A DNA stretch of 64,000 bases from Saccharophagus degradans 2-40. Its GTDB lineage: Bacteria > Pseudomonadota > Gammaproteobacteria > Pseudomonadales > Cellvibrionaceae. The translations under genes and the position numbers were made by a program. The stretch is from assembly GCF_000013665.1 (NCBI RefSeq), contig NC_007912.1, positions 1,722,501-1,786,500 on the forward strand, read 5' to 3'. The notes below the pieces were generated by a model, which saw nothing but the letters and a program-made list of their open reading frames with translations, made no database searches and was not told the origin of the DNA. Shown piece by piece: positions 43,614 to 54,427 of this stretch. Position 1 is the first letter of the stretch. Each line of letters starts with the position of its first letter.

Positions 43614-44521
43614 TATGCTAGCTCCTCTGCCGCTTTGGCTTCGAAGTGACGCATCAGCATAAACGGCACCACTAATACAATAAGTAATATCACCGCCAGT
43701 GCGGAGGCCAGCGGCCAATCTTTATTGTTAAAAAACTCCATCCACATAAGCTTGCCCAGCATGAGTGTATCTGGCCCACCGAGCAAATCAGGAATGACAA
43801 ATTCGCCCATCACCGGAATAAACACCAGCATGCAGCCCGCCAGTACCCCAGGCATAGATTGCGGTAATGTGATGCTGGTAAATTGTCGCCAAGGTCTACA
43901 GCCCAAGTCTGCTGCAGCCTCTAGCAGTGTACGATCTAACCGCACTAGGGTGGCGTACAGGGGCAGAATTAAAAATGGTAAGTAGTTGTAAACAATCCCA
44001 ATGTAAACCGCGGTGTTGGTATATAAAATAGTTAAGGGTTGGTCGATTATTCCAATTTTAAGCAGTAGCGTATTAATTAAACCATTTGCCTTTAGTAGGC
44101 CTATCCATGCGTAGATTCGAATTAAAAACGATGTCCAAAACGGTAAAATAATCAGCATCAATAACGGTAAGCGCCAAGCTTTGGGTGCGCTAGCAATACC
44201 GTACGCCATGGGGTAACCGATCAATAAACACAGCAATGTAGAAATGGTTGCTACTTTAAGCGAACCCAGTAGTGCTTCTAAGTAGAGACTGTCTTCAAAT
44301 AATAATAGGTAAGTGCCTAAATTAATTTTTAAAGTTATTAGGCCTTCGTCTATATCGCGAATAATTGTGTCGTAGGGGGGCTGCGCAAGTAGGGCCTCAG
44401 AAAAACTTATTTTTAATACAAAAACAAAAGGCAAAACAAAAAACACAGAAAGCCAGAGCCAAGGCGCTGCGATAATGGCGTGTTTAGGTTTAACCCATTT
44501 AGATGTAAAAGCGTGTATCAC
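43613..44521 (-). CDS. potH: polyamine ABC transporter permease PotH
   Basis: A 302-aa permease with six helices. The EAA loop LLEAAADLGCRPWRQFTSITLPQSMPGVLAG is present, and the long first periplasmic loop is PotH-like. GTG at 44521 overlaps the potG stop as GTGA and has GGAG upstream at 10 nt; the frame start at 44578 would lie within potG and is less likely. Confidence 0.9.
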   Translation of the reverse strand: MIHAFTSKWVKPKHAIIAAPWLWLSVFFVLPFVFVLKISFSEALLAQPPYDTIIRDIDEGLITLKINLGTYLLLFEDSLYLEALLGSLKVATISTLLCLLIGYPMAYGIASAPKAWRLPLLMLIILPFWTSFLIRIYAWIGLLKANGLINTLLLKIGIIDQPLTILYTNTAVYIGIVYNYLPFLILPLYATLVRLDRTLLEAAADLGCRPWRQFTSITLPQSMPGVLAGCMLVFIPVMGEFVIPDLLGGPDTLMLGKLMWMEFFNNKDWPLASALAVILLIVLVVPFMLMRHFEAKAAEELA

Positions 44522-45639
44522 TGGGTGAGTACTCCGCAGCTGTGGTTGTGCCAGCCCAAACTTACCGTTTGCCCCCATGTTAACGGTTGCTCGGCTAGTG
44601 CTAAAATATTCGATTGGGTAAAACGCGCGATATACCCAGAGGCAAGCTCTACATGGTAAATAGATACATCGCCTAGGTATGCAATTTCGCGAATAACACC
44701 TTCAATGCGGTTGGGAATATTTTCGTGTTGCGCGTGCAGTACCAGTTTTTCTGGGCGCAAAGCAATGCACACATCCATGCCCGGTAGTAGTGGTTGGCTA
44801 TGGTGCACCACTATATCGCCGCCGGTGGTTTCTGAGCTAATAGTTACTTCGTCGCCTGTTTGGGTAACGACCTTGCCCTCAAATAAATTAATTAGCCCAA
44901 TAAAGTCAGCTGCATAACGCGTAGTGGGGAACTCGTACATGCGGCGGGGGGCGTCAACTTGTTCAATGCGACCTTCGCGCATAAGCGCTATACGCGAAGA
45001 CATAGTCATCGCTTCTTCTTGATCGTGGGTTACCACGATAAATGTTGTGCCCAACCGGTTTTGAATGTTCATTAATTCAAATTGCGTTTTTTCGCGCAAT
45101 TTTTTGTCTAGTGCGCCCAATGGTTCATCTAACAATAAAATTTTAGGGTGTTTTGCCAGTGCGCGCGCAAGTGCAACCCGCTGGCGTTGCCCGCCACTAA
45201 GTTGGTGTGGTTTACGCTTTGCAAATTTTTCTATTTGCACAAGGCTCATCATTTCGGCGATGCGTTCATTGCGCAAATTTTGCGGCATGCCTTCTTGCTT
45301 TAGCCCAAAGCCAATGTTGTCCGCTACGTTCATATGTGGAAACAGTGCGTAGTTTTGAAACATCATATTAATAGGGCGTTTATAAGCCGGAACTTTAGAT
45401 ATTTCTTGGCCGTCGATAAAAATTTGTCCACTTGTGGGTTGTTCAAAACCCGCGAGCATGCGCAGTAGGGTCGATTTACCGCAACCGGATGCGCCAAGCA
45501 ACGAGAAAAATTCGCCCTTGTAAATGGTGAGGCTAATATCATCTACTGCGTAATTAGCGCCAAATGTTTTGGTGAGGTTTTGTAGCTGTACGATAGGCTC
45601 ATCGCCAGCGTCTTCTATTGCTGTCGGGTTCTTAGTCAT
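44518..45639 (-). CDS. potG: polyamine ABC transporter ATPase PotG
   Basis: A 373-aa ABC ATPase. Walker A GASGCGKST, signature LSGGQRQRVALARAL, Walker B LLLDEPLGALD, His switch VTHDQEEA, and a C-terminal TOBE-type domain that fits the potG/potA class. ATG at 45639 is preferred over GTG at 45648, though both have weak ribosome sites. It overlaps potH by 4 nt. It hydrolyses ATP to drive polyamine import. Confidence 0.9.
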   Translation of the reverse strand: MTKNPTAIEDAGDEPIVQLQNLTKTFGANYAVDDISLTIYKGEFFSLLGASGCGKSTLLRMLAGFEQPTSGQIFIDGQEISKVPAYKRPINMMFQNYALFPHMNVADNIGFGLKQEGMPQNLRNERIAEMMSLVQIEKFAKRKPHQLSGGQRQRVALARALAKHPKILLLDEPLGALDKKLREKTQFELMNIQNRLGTTFIVVTHDQEEAMTMSSRIALMREGRIEQVDAPRRMYEFPTTRYAADFIGLINLFEGKVVTQTGDEVTISSETTGGDIVVHHSQPLLPGMDVCIALRPEKLVLHAQHENIPNRIEGVIREIAYLGDVSIYHVELASGYIARFTQSNILALAEQPLTWGQTVSLGWHNHSCGVLTQ

Positions 45640-45655
45640 CTCTTCCACGTAAAAG

Positions 45656-45683
45656 TTGCCAGCCTCACAGGGAGGCCTGGCAA
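45656..45683 (-). terminator. intercistronic hairpin between potF and potG
   Basis: TTGCCAGCCTC (45656-45666) pairs with GAGGCCTGGCAA (45672-45683) with one bulged base. On the minus strand it is followed by CTTTTAC. It could stop part of the transcripts, or protect potF mRNA, giving more binding protein than membrane parts. Confidence 0.55.
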
Positions 45684-45711
45684 GGAGTGTTAGCTGTTGC
45701 CGGTTATATTT

Positions 45712-46809
45712 TTACTTACCGGTTTTTATGCGGGTCCACAAGCGTGTAATTGCTCGGGTTTCGTTGTTGCTAGGAGCAATTAACACCACTAAGCGTTGGC
45801 GCGTAGCTTCTGCTGGGTATACGCCAGGGTCGTTGCGTATGGCTTCGTCCACAAATGGTGTGGCTTTAGCGTTCGCGTTTGCATATGCCACTGCGTTAGA
45901 AGCCGAGGCAATCACTTCTGGCTGCATTAAATAGTTAATAAATGCGTGAGCGGCTTTAGGGTTGGGCGCATCTTTAGGTATAACCATTACATCCGACCAA
46001 ACAACAGCACCTTCTTGAGGTACGGTATAGGCAACGTTAACGCCTTTCTCTGCTTCTTCCGCGCGGGCGCGTGCTTGCAGTACGTCACCAGAGTAACCGT
46101 GGGCTACACAAAGATCGCCATTGGCTAAGTCGTTAATGTATTGCGAGCTGTGGAAGTAGCGTATATTTTTGCGCGTTTTGGCAACTAGCGCGGCAACGGC
46201 TTCTTGTGTGGCTTTGCTGAAGTCGCTCGCATCTATGCCTAGGTAAATTTTGGCTGCTGCGAACACTTCGGTTGCGTCATCCATAAGCGAAATACCGCAC
46301 GACGCCAACTTGCCAGCTATTTCTGGGTTGAAGATTAGTGCCCAAGTATTTACTGGTACGTCTTTACCTAATAGGCTTTTAATCTTATCTACGTTGTAGC
46401 CAATGCCTGTAGTGCCCCACATGTAAGGCACCATGTGGTTGTTTTGTGGGTCTAAATCGGCAAGGGATGCCAAAATAACGGGGTCGATATTGCCGTAGTT
46501 AGATAGTAAATCTTTTTGCAATGGCTGCAATATCCCCGCCTTTAATTGACGATCGGCAAACGGGCGTGCAGTTGGGAAAACCACATCGTAGCCACTGCGG
46601 CCGGCAAGTAGCTTGGCTTCCAAAATTTCATTGCTGTCGTACACGTCGTAAACCACTTTTATGCCGGTTTCTTTTTCGAAATCGGCAACAGTGGCTTCGC
46701 CTATATAGTCGGACCAGTTGTACACATGTAATTCTGAATCAGCCGTGGCAATGCTGCCATAGCTTAAGGCTCCCAACAGTACTGCAAACGAATATAAACG
46801 CTTAACCAT
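45712..46809 (-). CDS. potF: polyamine-binding periplasmic protein PotF
   Basis: A 365-aa solute-binding protein with signal peptide MVKRLYSFAVLLGALSYGSIATA (1-23). The mature start ELHVYNWSDYIGEATVADFEKETGIKVVYD is typical of PotF/PotD. Residues such as the YNWSDY and WGTTGIGYN segments line the polyamine pocket. ATG at 46809 has GGAG at 8 nt. First gene of the potFGHI set; it delivers putrescine or related polyamines to PotHI. Confidence 0.91.
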   Translation of the reverse strand: MVKRLYSFAVLLGALSYGSIATADSELHVYNWSDYIGEATVADFEKETGIKVVYDVYDSNEILEAKLLAGRSGYDVVFPTARPFADRQLKAGILQPLQKDLLSNYGNIDPVILASLADLDPQNNHMVPYMWGTTGIGYNVDKIKSLLGKDVPVNTWALIFNPEIAGKLASCGISLMDDATEVFAAAKIYLGIDASDFSKATQEAVAALVAKTRKNIRYFHSSQYINDLANGDLCVAHGYSGDVLQARARAEEAEKGVNVAYTVPQEGAVVWSDVMVIPKDAPNPKAAHAFINYLMQPEVIASASNAVAYANANAKATPFVDEAIRNDPGVYPAEATRQRLVVLIAPSNNETRAITRLWTRIKTGK

Positions 46810-47322
46810 AAATAACTCCAATGAGTAAAGTAATACAGCCACCGCTCATTGCGCAGTGGGTCTACCTTCTTGCTGTATATACGTTGGAAGGCGCGTAAAT
46901 ATGACGTAAAAAATAAAAAAATAACAGAACAACGTGAAAAAATATTCTTTATTTTCTAGGCGATTTTTATCTGTTGTATGCGTGCCTTAATATTGCTTTG
47001 AACTTGAGGAAAACATGATTAGATGTGTATGTTTTTTGGGGAGGGTGGTTGGAAACGAGTCTTGCTCTAATTACTTGTTGGCGAACGCTTTCTCAATGGG
47101 GAGTGCGTAGATTTCTGCCAAAAATATGTATAGTACGATGCGTTAATGGTTCAGGCGATGTTGCAAAGCGGAATGAGTTAAAGGCAAATTTGTTATGCGG
47201 GAGCGACAGTTTGGTGAAATGCTTACCCTTTTAATGGTGAGGCGGGGTTGGTACCTCCACAGGTGAATCATGAAGGTACCGATGTTTCGTGGTTAGTGTA
47301 AGCTTACTAATACAGCTAAAAC
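46810..47322. other. intergenic region upstream of potF
   Basis: About 510 bp without a supported gene. It must hold the potF promoter on the minus strand. An inverted repeat GGTACCT (47250-47256) with AGGTACC (47274-47280) is seen near the lipoprotein gene end. A plus frame at 47025-47234 has odd Cys/Trp-rich composition and no ribosome site, so it is not called. Confidence 0.35.
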
Positions 47323-47760
47323 CTACATGCCTGGGCTACCACCAGGAGCTGCGCGAGAATCTGTCACATCCCCGCCGTGCCTTGTGAGGCGCTCTAGCTG
47401 TTTTCGTTCTCGTTCTTCAGAATGTTTTTTCAAAGCTTTGACGTAGGCGTGGTAATACTCACTGTCTTGCGCGCAGCTTAAGTGGTATTTACCTCCTTTA
47501 ATACCTCGATCGTATCCGTTACTTTCTGTACAGTACTCGGTTGTTGCTCGCTTGTAGCCTGTTACATATTCGGCTGCATTCGGCGGGTTTGCGCTGCAGA
47601 TATTTTTATACTCTTCAAAAGTCTCGTTGGTTTTACCTTGCATTGCGTCCTCGTAGCCTTTCTGGTTCCAATCTGTTGTGGCACAGTCTTTGGCTTGCAT
47701 AGAGGCTCCGCATCCAGTTGTAATTAACACGAAACTTATTAAAAGTGGCTTCTTAATCAT
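47323..47760 (-). CDS. DUF2799-like lipoprotein
   Basis: A 145-aa lipoprotein: signal MIKKPLLISFVLITTGC with the lipobox Cys at 17. Repeated segments of the kind DWNQKGYEDAMQGK, YVTGYKRATTEYC and YDRGIKGGKYHLSC match the DUF2799 pattern of W/Y-x-x-G-Y-x-D-x-x-x-G. Six or more Cys suggest disulfides. Function unknown. Confidence 0.78.
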   Translation of the reverse strand: MIKKPLLISFVLITTGCGASMQAKDCATTDWNQKGYEDAMQGKTNETFEEYKNICSANPPNAAEYVTGYKRATTEYCTESNGYDRGIKGGKYHLSCAQDSEYYHAYVKALKKHSEERERKQLERLTRHGGDVTDSRAAPGGSPGM

Positions 47761-47911
47761 CTTACATGCTCCTTCATGTCCTGTTTGGGAGGTTGGTATT
47801 ATTTTTACAGTGATTAAAGCCTAGTATCATCGCTAATGGGACGTTAAGGTAGGGTGAAAACACTAGTTTATTATTGCTGGGTATGCGGTGCAGGTAAAGA
47901 AGGGCGCGTCA

Positions 47912-47937
47912 GTGGCGCGGGTGTAAGCCCGCACCAC
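47912..47937 (-). terminator. hairpin after valS
   Basis: GTGGCGCGGG (47912-47921), loop TGTAAG, CCCGCACCAC (47928-47937), with one mismatch. It is 9 bp beyond the valS stop on the minus strand. No U-tract follows, so it may act as an RNA-stabilising 3' end or as a weak terminator. Confidence 0.4.
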
Positions 47938-47945
47938 CAGTGTCT

Positions 47946-50714
47946 TTAAAACGAAGCGATCTTTTGCTTTTGCTCTTCGAGCTTGGCAATAGAGGTTTTG
48001 GCTGCTTCTAGACGATCTTTTTCTTTGGCAACAACGTCTGCTGGTGCTTTATCTACAAACTTGGGGTTGCTGAGCTTGCCGTTTAGCAGAGTAATGTCTT
48101 TTTCAATTTTTTGAATTTCTTTATCCAAGCGTGCTAGCTCTGCATCTTTATCGATATTGCCTGCCATGGGTACGTGCACCTCTAGGCTGCCAACCAACGA
48201 GGTGGCTGTTGGCGGTAGGGTGCTTGCGTCTGCCACGTACACGGCGGATTCGAGTGACGCGAGCTTGGTTAAGAACTGGTTGTTTTCGGTTAAGCATCGC
48301 TGATCGTTTGCATCCGCGTTGGTAATAAATACTTCCAGCTGTTTGGCTGGGGAGATATTCATTTCGCCGCGAATAGTTCGCACGCCTAAAATCACGCCTT
48401 TTAGCCACTCAATATCGGCTACGGCTTGATTATCAATTTTGGCATCATCTGGGGTTGGGTACTGCGCCAGCATAATTGTTTCGCCTTCCACACCCGCAAG
48501 CGGTTTAACGCGCTGCCAAATTTCTTCGGTAATAAATGGCATGAGTGGGTGCGCTAGGCGCAGAGTGGTTTCCAGTACGCGAATAAGTGTGCGGCGTGTG
48601 CCTTTTTTAAGTTGGGTGCTGGCATTGTCATCCCATAATACAGGCTTGGTAAGCTCTAAGTACCAGTCGCAGTAATCTTTCCAAATAAAATCGTATAGGG
48701 CTTGGCTGGCCAAGTCTAAACGGTAGGTTTCCATGCCTTCGCGCACAGCCTTTTCGGCTTCTTGTAAGCGCGATACAATCCAGCGGTCTGCTAGTGAAAG
48801 GGTGTAATCGTCGCTGCCATCTTGGCCGCAATCTTGCCCTTCGGTATTCATTAGTACGTAGTTGCTGGCATTCCACAGTTTGTTGCAGAAGTTGCGGAAG
48901 CCTTCAATACGGCCCACGTCAAAATTAATATCGCGCCCAGTGGATGCAAGCGAGTAGTAGGTGTAACGCAATGCGTCGGTACCGTAGCCTGCAATACCGT
49001 CAGGGAATTCTTTACGGGTTTGTTTTTCGATTTTTTCTCGGAGCTTAGGCACCATCATGCCAGCGGTGCGCTTGGCCACTAATGTTTCTAGCTCAATGCC
49101 GTCGATAAGGTCGATGGGGTCGAGTACGTTACCTTTAGATTTACTCATCTTTTGCCCTTGGCTATCGCGCACTAGCCCGTGCACGTACACCGTTTTAAAG
49201 GGCACTTCTTTTTTGAAGTAAAGGGTGAGCATAATCATGCGGGCAACCCAGAAGAAGATAATATCGAAACCTGTAACCAACACAGAGGATGGGTGGAAGG
49301 TTTTGAGAAAATCGGTGTCTTCTGGCCAGCCTAAGGTGCCGAATGTCCACAGGCCTGATGAGAACCATGTATCGAGCACGTCTTCATCTTGTTTTAATTC
49401 TACGTCGGCTGCGATGTTGTGTTTTTTACGTACGTCATCTTCACTGCGGCCCACATACACTTTGCCATCGGCGTCGTACCAAGCTGGTATGCGGTGGCCC
49501 CACCAAAGTTGGCGTGAAATGCACCAGTCCTGAATGTCGCGCATCCAAGAGAAGTACATGTTCTCGTATTGTTTAGGTACAAAGTTGATATCGCCTTCTT
49601 CAACGGCCTTAATGGCTTCGTCTGCTAAAGGCTGGGTTTTTACGTACCACTGGTTAGTCAAGTAGGGCTCGATTACTACGCCGCTGCGGTCTCCACGAGG
49701 TACTTTTAGGGTGTGATCTACAATTTTTTCTAGCAAGCCCAACGCATCTAGGTCGGCGACGATTTGTTTGCGTGCGTCGAAGCGATCCATGCCGCGATAT
49801 TTTTCCGGGGCATTGTTGTTTAGTTGCGCGTCGTCATCAAACAAGTTGATCATGGGTAGGTTGTGGCGCAGGCCCATTTCGTAATCGTTAAAGTCGTGAG
49901 CTGGAGTGATTTTTACACAGCCGGTGCCAAATTCTTGGTCGACATAATCATCCGCAATAATAGGAATTTCGCGATCAGTAAGCGGCAGCTTAATGGTTTT
50001 GCCAATTAGGTGCTTGTAGCGCTCGTCTTCTGGGTTTACGGCAACTGCGGTATCGCCCAACATGGTTTCTGGGCGAGTGGTGGCCACAACTAACTCGCCT
50101 GAGCCATCGCTTAGCGGGTAGCGGAAGTGCCACATAAAGCCTTTTTCTTCTTCGCTAATCACTTCTAGGTCAGAAATAGCTGTGTGGAGTTTTGGGTCCC
50201 AGTTTACGAGGCGTTTACCGCGGTAGATTAGCTCGTCTTCATAGAGGCGAACAAAAACCTCTTGCACCGCGTTATAAAAGCCATCGTCCATAGTGAAGCG
50301 CTCGCGGCTCCAGTCTGGAGATGCACCTAGGCGACGTAGTTGGCGTGTAATATTGCCGCCGCTTTCTTCCTTCCACTCCCATACTTTCTCGATGAATTTT
50401 TCTCGGCCTAAATCGTGGCGAGATTTACCTTCTGCATCGAGTAGACGCTCAACAACCATTTGGGTGGCGATACCTGCGTGGTCGGTACCAACCTGCCAAA
50501 GGGTGTTGTTGCCCTTCATGCGGTGGTAGCGAATTAGCGCATCCATAATGCTTTCTTGGAAGCCGTGGCCCATATGCAGGCTACCCGTCACATTGGGTGG
50601 CGGAATCATAATGCTGTATGGGTCACCTTTTCCGCTGGGGGCAAAGTAGCCTTTTTCTTCCCAGTTTTGGTAAAGGGCGGTTTCTATGGCAGAGGGTTGA
50701 TAGGTTTTATCCAT
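47946..50714 (-). CDS. valS: valyl-tRNA synthetase
   Basis: A 922-aa class I synthetase. HIGH-type motif HMGH (47-50) in [21 protein letters not shown] motif in [10 protein letters not shown] near 525, an editing (CP1) domain with [15 protein letters not shown], and the C-terminal coiled-coil arm ([22 protein letters not shown]). ATG at 50714 fits the family start ([11 protein letters not shown]); a TTG at 50738 is the less likely alternative. It follows holC at a distance, as in many Gammaproteobacteria. Confidence 0.95.
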   Translation of the reverse strand: MDKTYQPSAIETALYQNWEEKGYFAPSGKGDPYSIMIPPPNVTGSLHMGHGFQESIMDALIRYHRMKGNNTLWQVGTDHAGIATQMVVERLLDAEGKSRHDLGREKFIEKVWEWKEESGGNITRQLRRLGASPDWSRERFTMDDGFYNAVQEVFVRLYEDELIYRGKRLVNWDPKLHTAISDLEVISEEEKGFMWHFRYPLSDGSGELVVATTRPETMLGDTAVAVNPEDERYKHLIGKTIKLPLTDREIPIIADDYVDQEFGTGCVKITPAHDFNDYEMGLRHNLPMINLFDDDAQLNNNAPEKYRGMDRFDARKQIVADLDALGLLEKIVDHTLKVPRGDRSGVVIEPYLTNQWYVKTQPLADEAIKAVEEGDINFVPKQYENMYFSWMRDIQDWCISRQLWWGHRIPAWYDADGKVYVGRSEDDVRKKHNIAADVELKQDEDVLDTWFSSGLWTFGTLGWPEDTDFLKTFHPSSVLVTGFDIIFFWVARMIMLTLYFKKEVPFKTVYVHGLVRDSQGQKMSKSKGNVLDPIDLIDGIELETLVAKRTAGMMVPKLREKIEKQTRKEFPDGIAGYGTDALRYTYYSLASTGRDINFDVGRIEGFRNFCNKLWNASNYVLMNTEGQDCGQDGSDDYTLSLADRWIVSRLQEAEKAVREGMETYRLDLASQALYDFIWKDYCDWYLELTKPVLWDDNASTQLKKGTRRTLIRVLETTLRLAHPLMPFITEEIWQRVKPLAGVEGETIMLAQYPTPDDAKIDNQAVADIEWLKGVILGVRTIRGEMNISPAKQLEVFITNADANDQRCLTENNQFLTKLASLESAVYVADASTLPPTATSLVGSLEVHVPMAGNIDKDAELARLDKEIQKIEKDITLLNGKLSNPKFVDKAPADVVAKEKDRLEAAKTSIAKLEEQKQKIASF

Positions 50715-50905
50715 GGTTGCAGTTACGTCGCTTAGCAATAGGTTTTTAAAAAGAAAGTCGCCGATTATACCTTGCGCGCCACTCGATTGCAGCGCATGGG
50801 GACGGTGAATAAGTGGTGATTTCTCAAATATCGATTAAAAAATCACCGCGCAACACGTGTAATACAGATTTGATTGAAACCGCTGGGGGTTAAGCTGCGC
50901 GTTGT

Positions 50906-51973
50906 TTAGTTTTCTTCGCGCTTGATTAAGCGTTTTTCTAGGTGTACTCGCAGCTCGGCTTCTATCTCGGGCAGGAATTTCGCGACGAGTTGATCAATGA
51001 TTTCTTGTTGAATCGCTTCGCTATCTTCCGCTTCTTTTTTTGGGGGCTCGGCAGGTGTGACCCGGGTAAAAGCACTTGGTTGGGCGGGCTTGCCGTGTGA
51101 GGAAGGTGGTTTTTTGAGAGTGCTATCCACTTGGGCCAAGTCTTCCATTAGCTGATTGCGGCTGCTAGTTAATCGCTCGCGAATATGGGCGGGCAAAAAG
51201 GGGTTTTCGCCGCTGGCCTTTGGGCGAATGTACACATCGCTTTCATCGAATACTTTTTGGCTTTTTTCTGCTTGTTTGGGGTCATGTTCTACCGGCTTGG
51301 TTGTGTCTTCTTGTTTACTCTTCGCTGTGTTGTCGCCGCTAGCAGCTACGTCGCTGTCAGGGTGAGCGGCTTCGTCAAATAGAGATTGTTGGCCCGGCAG
51401 GGGCTTAGTTGGGGTGTCGTCTAACAAATGTGCCTCCACGAGCGATTCGATATCTAGCTCGTCTTCCAATTCTGATTCTTGTGCGGGTGTTTCGAGCGCG
51501 CGTTGCTGTACCTCAATGCGCGTTTGCGAAGTGTTAGCTTTTACTTCTAATTGAGTTTCTGGTGCAGCTTCAGCCTCAGGAGTTGTAGGCTCGTGCTGCT
51601 CTGCTTGTGCGGTAGCTTCGTTTTCTTGGTTAATTTGCTCTTCAATAATGCCTTCTAGTTTAAGCTCAAACTCGTAATCTTCTGAGTTTAAATCAGAGGG
51701 GGCGGTTGCGTCGCTCGCTGGTATGCGGGGTGTTTTATTTGGCGTTTGGTTTTTTAGGTAATCCTGCGCATCATCGAGTGTGGCTTTGTACGCAGCGCGC
51801 AGCATCGCTTCGTCAGTGTCGTCTTCAAATTCCGGTTGGTTGTGCGCAATGGTATCGACAAGCACCGGTATGTCTTCCAAATCTATTGGTTCACCAGATT
51901 CGCTTAGAGAGGCTCTAATCGATTCCAGTTCATTAAGTAGCTCTTGCTTAGTAGGCTTCGGTTTGTCAGACAT
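50906..51973 (-). CDS. acidic protein of unknown function between holC and valS
   Basis: A 355-aa protein, mostly low complexity (Glu, Asp, Ala, Pro, Thr rich) and likely disordered between about 50 and 290. Short folded candidates are the N-terminal helix KQELLNELESIRASL and a C-terminal helix (IIDQLVAKFLPEIEAELRVHLEKRL). At residues 195-199 it has QQSLF, which resembles the beta-clamp-binding consensus QL(S/D)LF. It starts 10 nt after holC, so it is probably cotranscribed with the chi subunit. No family could be named. Confidence 0.72.
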   Translation of the reverse strand: MSDKPKPTKQELLNELESIRASLSESGEPIDLEDIPVLVDTIAHNQPEFEDDTDEAMLRAAYKATLDDAQDYLKNQTPNKTPRIPASDATAPSDLNSEDYEFELKLEGIIEEQINQENEATAQAEQHEPTTPEAEAAPETQLEVKANTSQTRIEVQQRALETPAQESELEDELDIESLVEAHLLDDTPTKPLPGQQSLFDEAAHPDSDVAASGDNTAKSKQEDTTKPVEHDPKQAEKSQKVFDESDVYIRPKASGENPFLPAHIRERLTSSRNQLMEDLAQVDSTLKKPPSSHGKPAQPSAFTRVTPAEPPKKEAEDSEAIQQEIIDQLVAKFLPEIEAELRVHLEKRLIKREEN

Positions 51974-51983
51974 AACGTAAGTG

Positions 51984-52433
51984 CTATAGCTTATGGGTTT
52001 GTACTGGGTAGCCACGTTGCTTGTAAAACGCGTAGCTTTGCCGTGTGTTTTCTAATACTTCTGGTTGTTGAATTACAATTTCCGCGAGCCTGTCGAAACG
52101 ACTAAATTGCTCTGGGCGCGTAGTGCGAATATTCACTAAAACATCGTGATGGTCAATATCGTCTAAATCGTGGGTGATCACAACAGGAGGCTTAGCGGTT
52201 GGCGCGTATGAGGATTGCCCATCTGTGTTCTGCCCAACAATATGATGCGGCACAAACGATTCTGGGCGCTGGGTCCAGAGAAGTTCGTCCACTGCGCGGC
52301 TCGCTGCTTCATCTTGCGTTGCAATTAACACCTTGTTGCCACGCGATACGGCTTTTTCGGCTAAGCGACACGCAAATTGCCAGCGACTTTTATCGTCGCT
52401 GGCCGATAGTACGTAAAAATCTATGCGGGTCAT
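51984..52433 (-). CDS. holC: DNA polymerase III chi subunit
   Basis: A 149-aa protein of the HolC family that links the clamp loader to SSB. Family features are TRIDFYVLSASDDKSRWQFACRLAEKAVSRG and the later DELLWTQRPESFVPHHIVG and PVVITHDL. It begins 1 nt after the pepA stop, so translation is coupled. This pepA-holC-valS order is conserved in Gammaproteobacteria. Confidence 0.9.
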   Translation of the reverse strand: MTRIDFYVLSASDDKSRWQFACRLAEKAVSRGNKVLIATQDEAASRAVDELLWTQRPESFVPHHIVGQNTDGQSSYAPTAKPPVVITHDLDDIDHHDVLVNIRTTRPEQFSRFDRLAEIVIQQPEVLENTRQSYAFYKQRGYPVQTHKL

Positions 52434-52434
52434 G

Positions 52435-53937
52435 TTAGTTATTTAGCAAATAGTTAACAAGCAAGCTTACTGGGCGGCCAGTAGCGCCCTTTTTAGCGCC
52501 GCTGTGCCAGGCTACGCCGGCAATATCCAAGTGTGCCCAAGGGTATTTTTTGGTGTAGCGCGATAAGAAACACGCAGCCGTAATACTGCCACCTGGCATG
52601 CCACCAATATTGCCCATGTCTGCGAAGTTGCTGTCGAGTTGGCGTTGATAATCGTCCCACAACGGCATTTGCCATGCACGATCGTGAGTTTCTTCGCCCG
52701 CTTTAAGCAGTGCGTCAGCTACCGATTGAGTGTTGGAATACAAGCCTGCTGCGTGATTACCTAAGGCTACAACGCATGCACCTGTTAGGGTTGCGATATC
52801 TACGACGGATTTAGGTTTGTAGCGTTCTGCGTAAGTAAGTGCGTCGCACAGCACCAAGCGGCCTTCGGCATCGGTGTTAAGTATTTCGATTGTTTGGCCA
52901 GACATGGATGTCACTACATCACCAGGTTTAGAGGCGCCGCCGCTAGGCATGTTCTCGGCTGCCGCGATGATGCCTACTACGTTAACTTTGGCATCGAGCT
53001 CAACTAGCGCTTTAAATGTACCTAGTACGCTGGCTGCGCCGCACATATCAAATTTCATTTCATCCATGTTGGCGCCGGGCTTAAGGCTAATGCCACCCGT
53101 ATCAAACGTTACCCCTTTACCCACCAGCACATGAGGGGCTTTATTGGCGGCAGCACCTTTGTACTCAAGTAAAATCAGTTTGCCTTCTTGGTCGCTGCCT
53201 TTGGAAACAGATAGGAAAGCGCCCATGCCAAGGCGCTCCATTTGTTTTTCACCTAGGGCTTTGCTTGTAAGTTTTTTACAGCCTGCAGCAAGTTGCTTTG
53301 CTTGTTCTGCTAAGTAGTTGGGTGTGCATATATTGCCCGGTAAGTTGCCAAGTTCACGCGCAGCGTTAATGCCTTTGCCCATTGCCGAGCCTGTGTTGGC
53401 GCCGTTGCGCAGAGTTTTGGTTTCTGCGCTATTGGTGGCAACGAAAACCACTTTTTTAAGTGTGGCTGGTGTGTTTTTAGTACCGGCTTTAAGCGAGAAA
53501 CGGTAGCTTGCGCGTTCAATTTCGAGCGCGAGGGTATGCGCCAGTTTTTCTAAGGTGCAATCGCCAGATGCAGGTAGGGCCGAGTCAAAAAAAACGGCCG
53601 CGTCTTTTAGTTTGGCGCTGTTTAGTGTGCTGGCAAGCTTTTGGCTGATTTTGCGAATGTCTTCAATGGTGATATCTGCGCTTTTTTTCTTGCTTTCGCC
53701 AAGTTGAACAAGCAGTGCTTTGCTGTGCTTGGCGCTTTTAGTTGGGGCTAAAGTTAACCACAAGTGAGAGCCAGCCGTTGGCGAAATGGCTTTAATGCTT
53801 AATTGATGGGTTAATAAGCCATGTTGTTCTGTGTCTAAGTGGCTAGCGCTGGCCATCAATTTACCGTCTTTGCAAAACACCACCACGCATTGGGTACTTA
53901 GGGTGGCAATATCGGCTTTTTTAGCAATGAACTCCAT
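52435..53937 (-). CDS. pepA: leucyl aminopeptidase PepA
   Basis: A 500-aa hexameric M17 aminopeptidase releasing N-terminal residues. The C-terminal domain contains the two-metal site: [27 protein letters not shown] (Lys and Asp ligands) and the signature [10 protein letters not shown], with [15 protein letters not shown]. In E. coli it also binds DNA (Xer recombination, carAB control). ATG at 53937 is chosen over TTG at 53943. It shares a divergent region with lptF. Confidence 0.93.
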   Translation of the reverse strand: MEFIAKKADIATLSTQCVVVFCKDGKLMASASHLDTEQHGLLTHQLSIKAISPTAGSHLWLTLAPTKSAKHSKALLVQLGESKKKSADITIEDIRKISQKLASTLNSAKLKDAAVFFDSALPASGDCTLEKLAHTLALEIERASYRFSLKAGTKNTPATLKKVVFVATNSAETKTLRNGANTGSAMGKGINAARELGNLPGNICTPNYLAEQAKQLAAGCKKLTSKALGEKQMERLGMGAFLSVSKGSDQEGKLILLEYKGAAANKAPHVLVGKGVTFDTGGISLKPGANMDEMKFDMCGAASVLGTFKALVELDAKVNVVGIIAAAENMPSGGASKPGDVVTSMSGQTIEILNTDAEGRLVLCDALTYAERYKPKSVVDIATLTGACVVALGNHAAGLYSNTQSVADALLKAGEETHDRAWQMPLWDDYQRQLDSNFADMGNIGGMPGGSITAACFLSRYTKKYPWAHLDIAGVAWHSGAKKGATGRPVSLLVNYLLNN

Positions 53938-54427
53938 AAACAATTCGCTCTCTACTCTAGTGGGTGGTTGATTGATGGCAATACAGCTTAGCTATTTATT
54001 CGTTATTTGCTTATTCACATATTCGTTGCGGTACGTTATTGCTGTCACGTTCGCTTTTCGTCGTAGTGCTAGCTATGTGAGCAAGTTAGCGAGCTAAGCG
54101 TTGTTGTTTGTGTATCGCGCGATTTTTTATATTCGTTAATATTGGTTAGAACAGGCGAAACAATACCAGCGTGTTTATTTATTTTCGGCCGTTCGATTTA
54201 ACTAGTTTACCTTAGAAACACAAGTGTGCTCACGTATTGAATGGGCTGCTTGAGTAAATAGTTGCCATTATTAATTTAATTGCAGCCTTTTTGGCGGTTT
54301 TATAGTGCGGGCATTAGCCGGAGCCGTGTTGTGAGTGCTAAAATAACGCCCTTTCGAAGTGCAATTTAAGTTAATGGCTACGCATTAACAATAATAGTAA
54401 AACCTTGAGCTGGTGGAGAACCTTCGC
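53938..54427. other. divergent intergenic region pepA / lptF
   Basis: About 490 bp without a supported gene. It presumably carries promoters for pepA (minus) and lptF (plus). A loose promoter-like pair TTGCAG (54280-54285) and TATAGT (54301-54306) with a short 15-bp spacer lies upstream of lptF. No strong hairpin or repeat was found. Confidence 0.35.

Noticed and set aside
47130..47215. Sequence ending GGCAAATTTGTTATGCGG that loosely recalls an integron attC site
   Set aside because: It does not have the paired inverse core sites with consensus GTTRRRY, and no integrase or cassette array is near.
47025..47234. 69-aa frame upstream of potF
   Set aside because: Cys/Trp-rich odd composition, no ribosome site and no recognisable motif; treated as non-coding.
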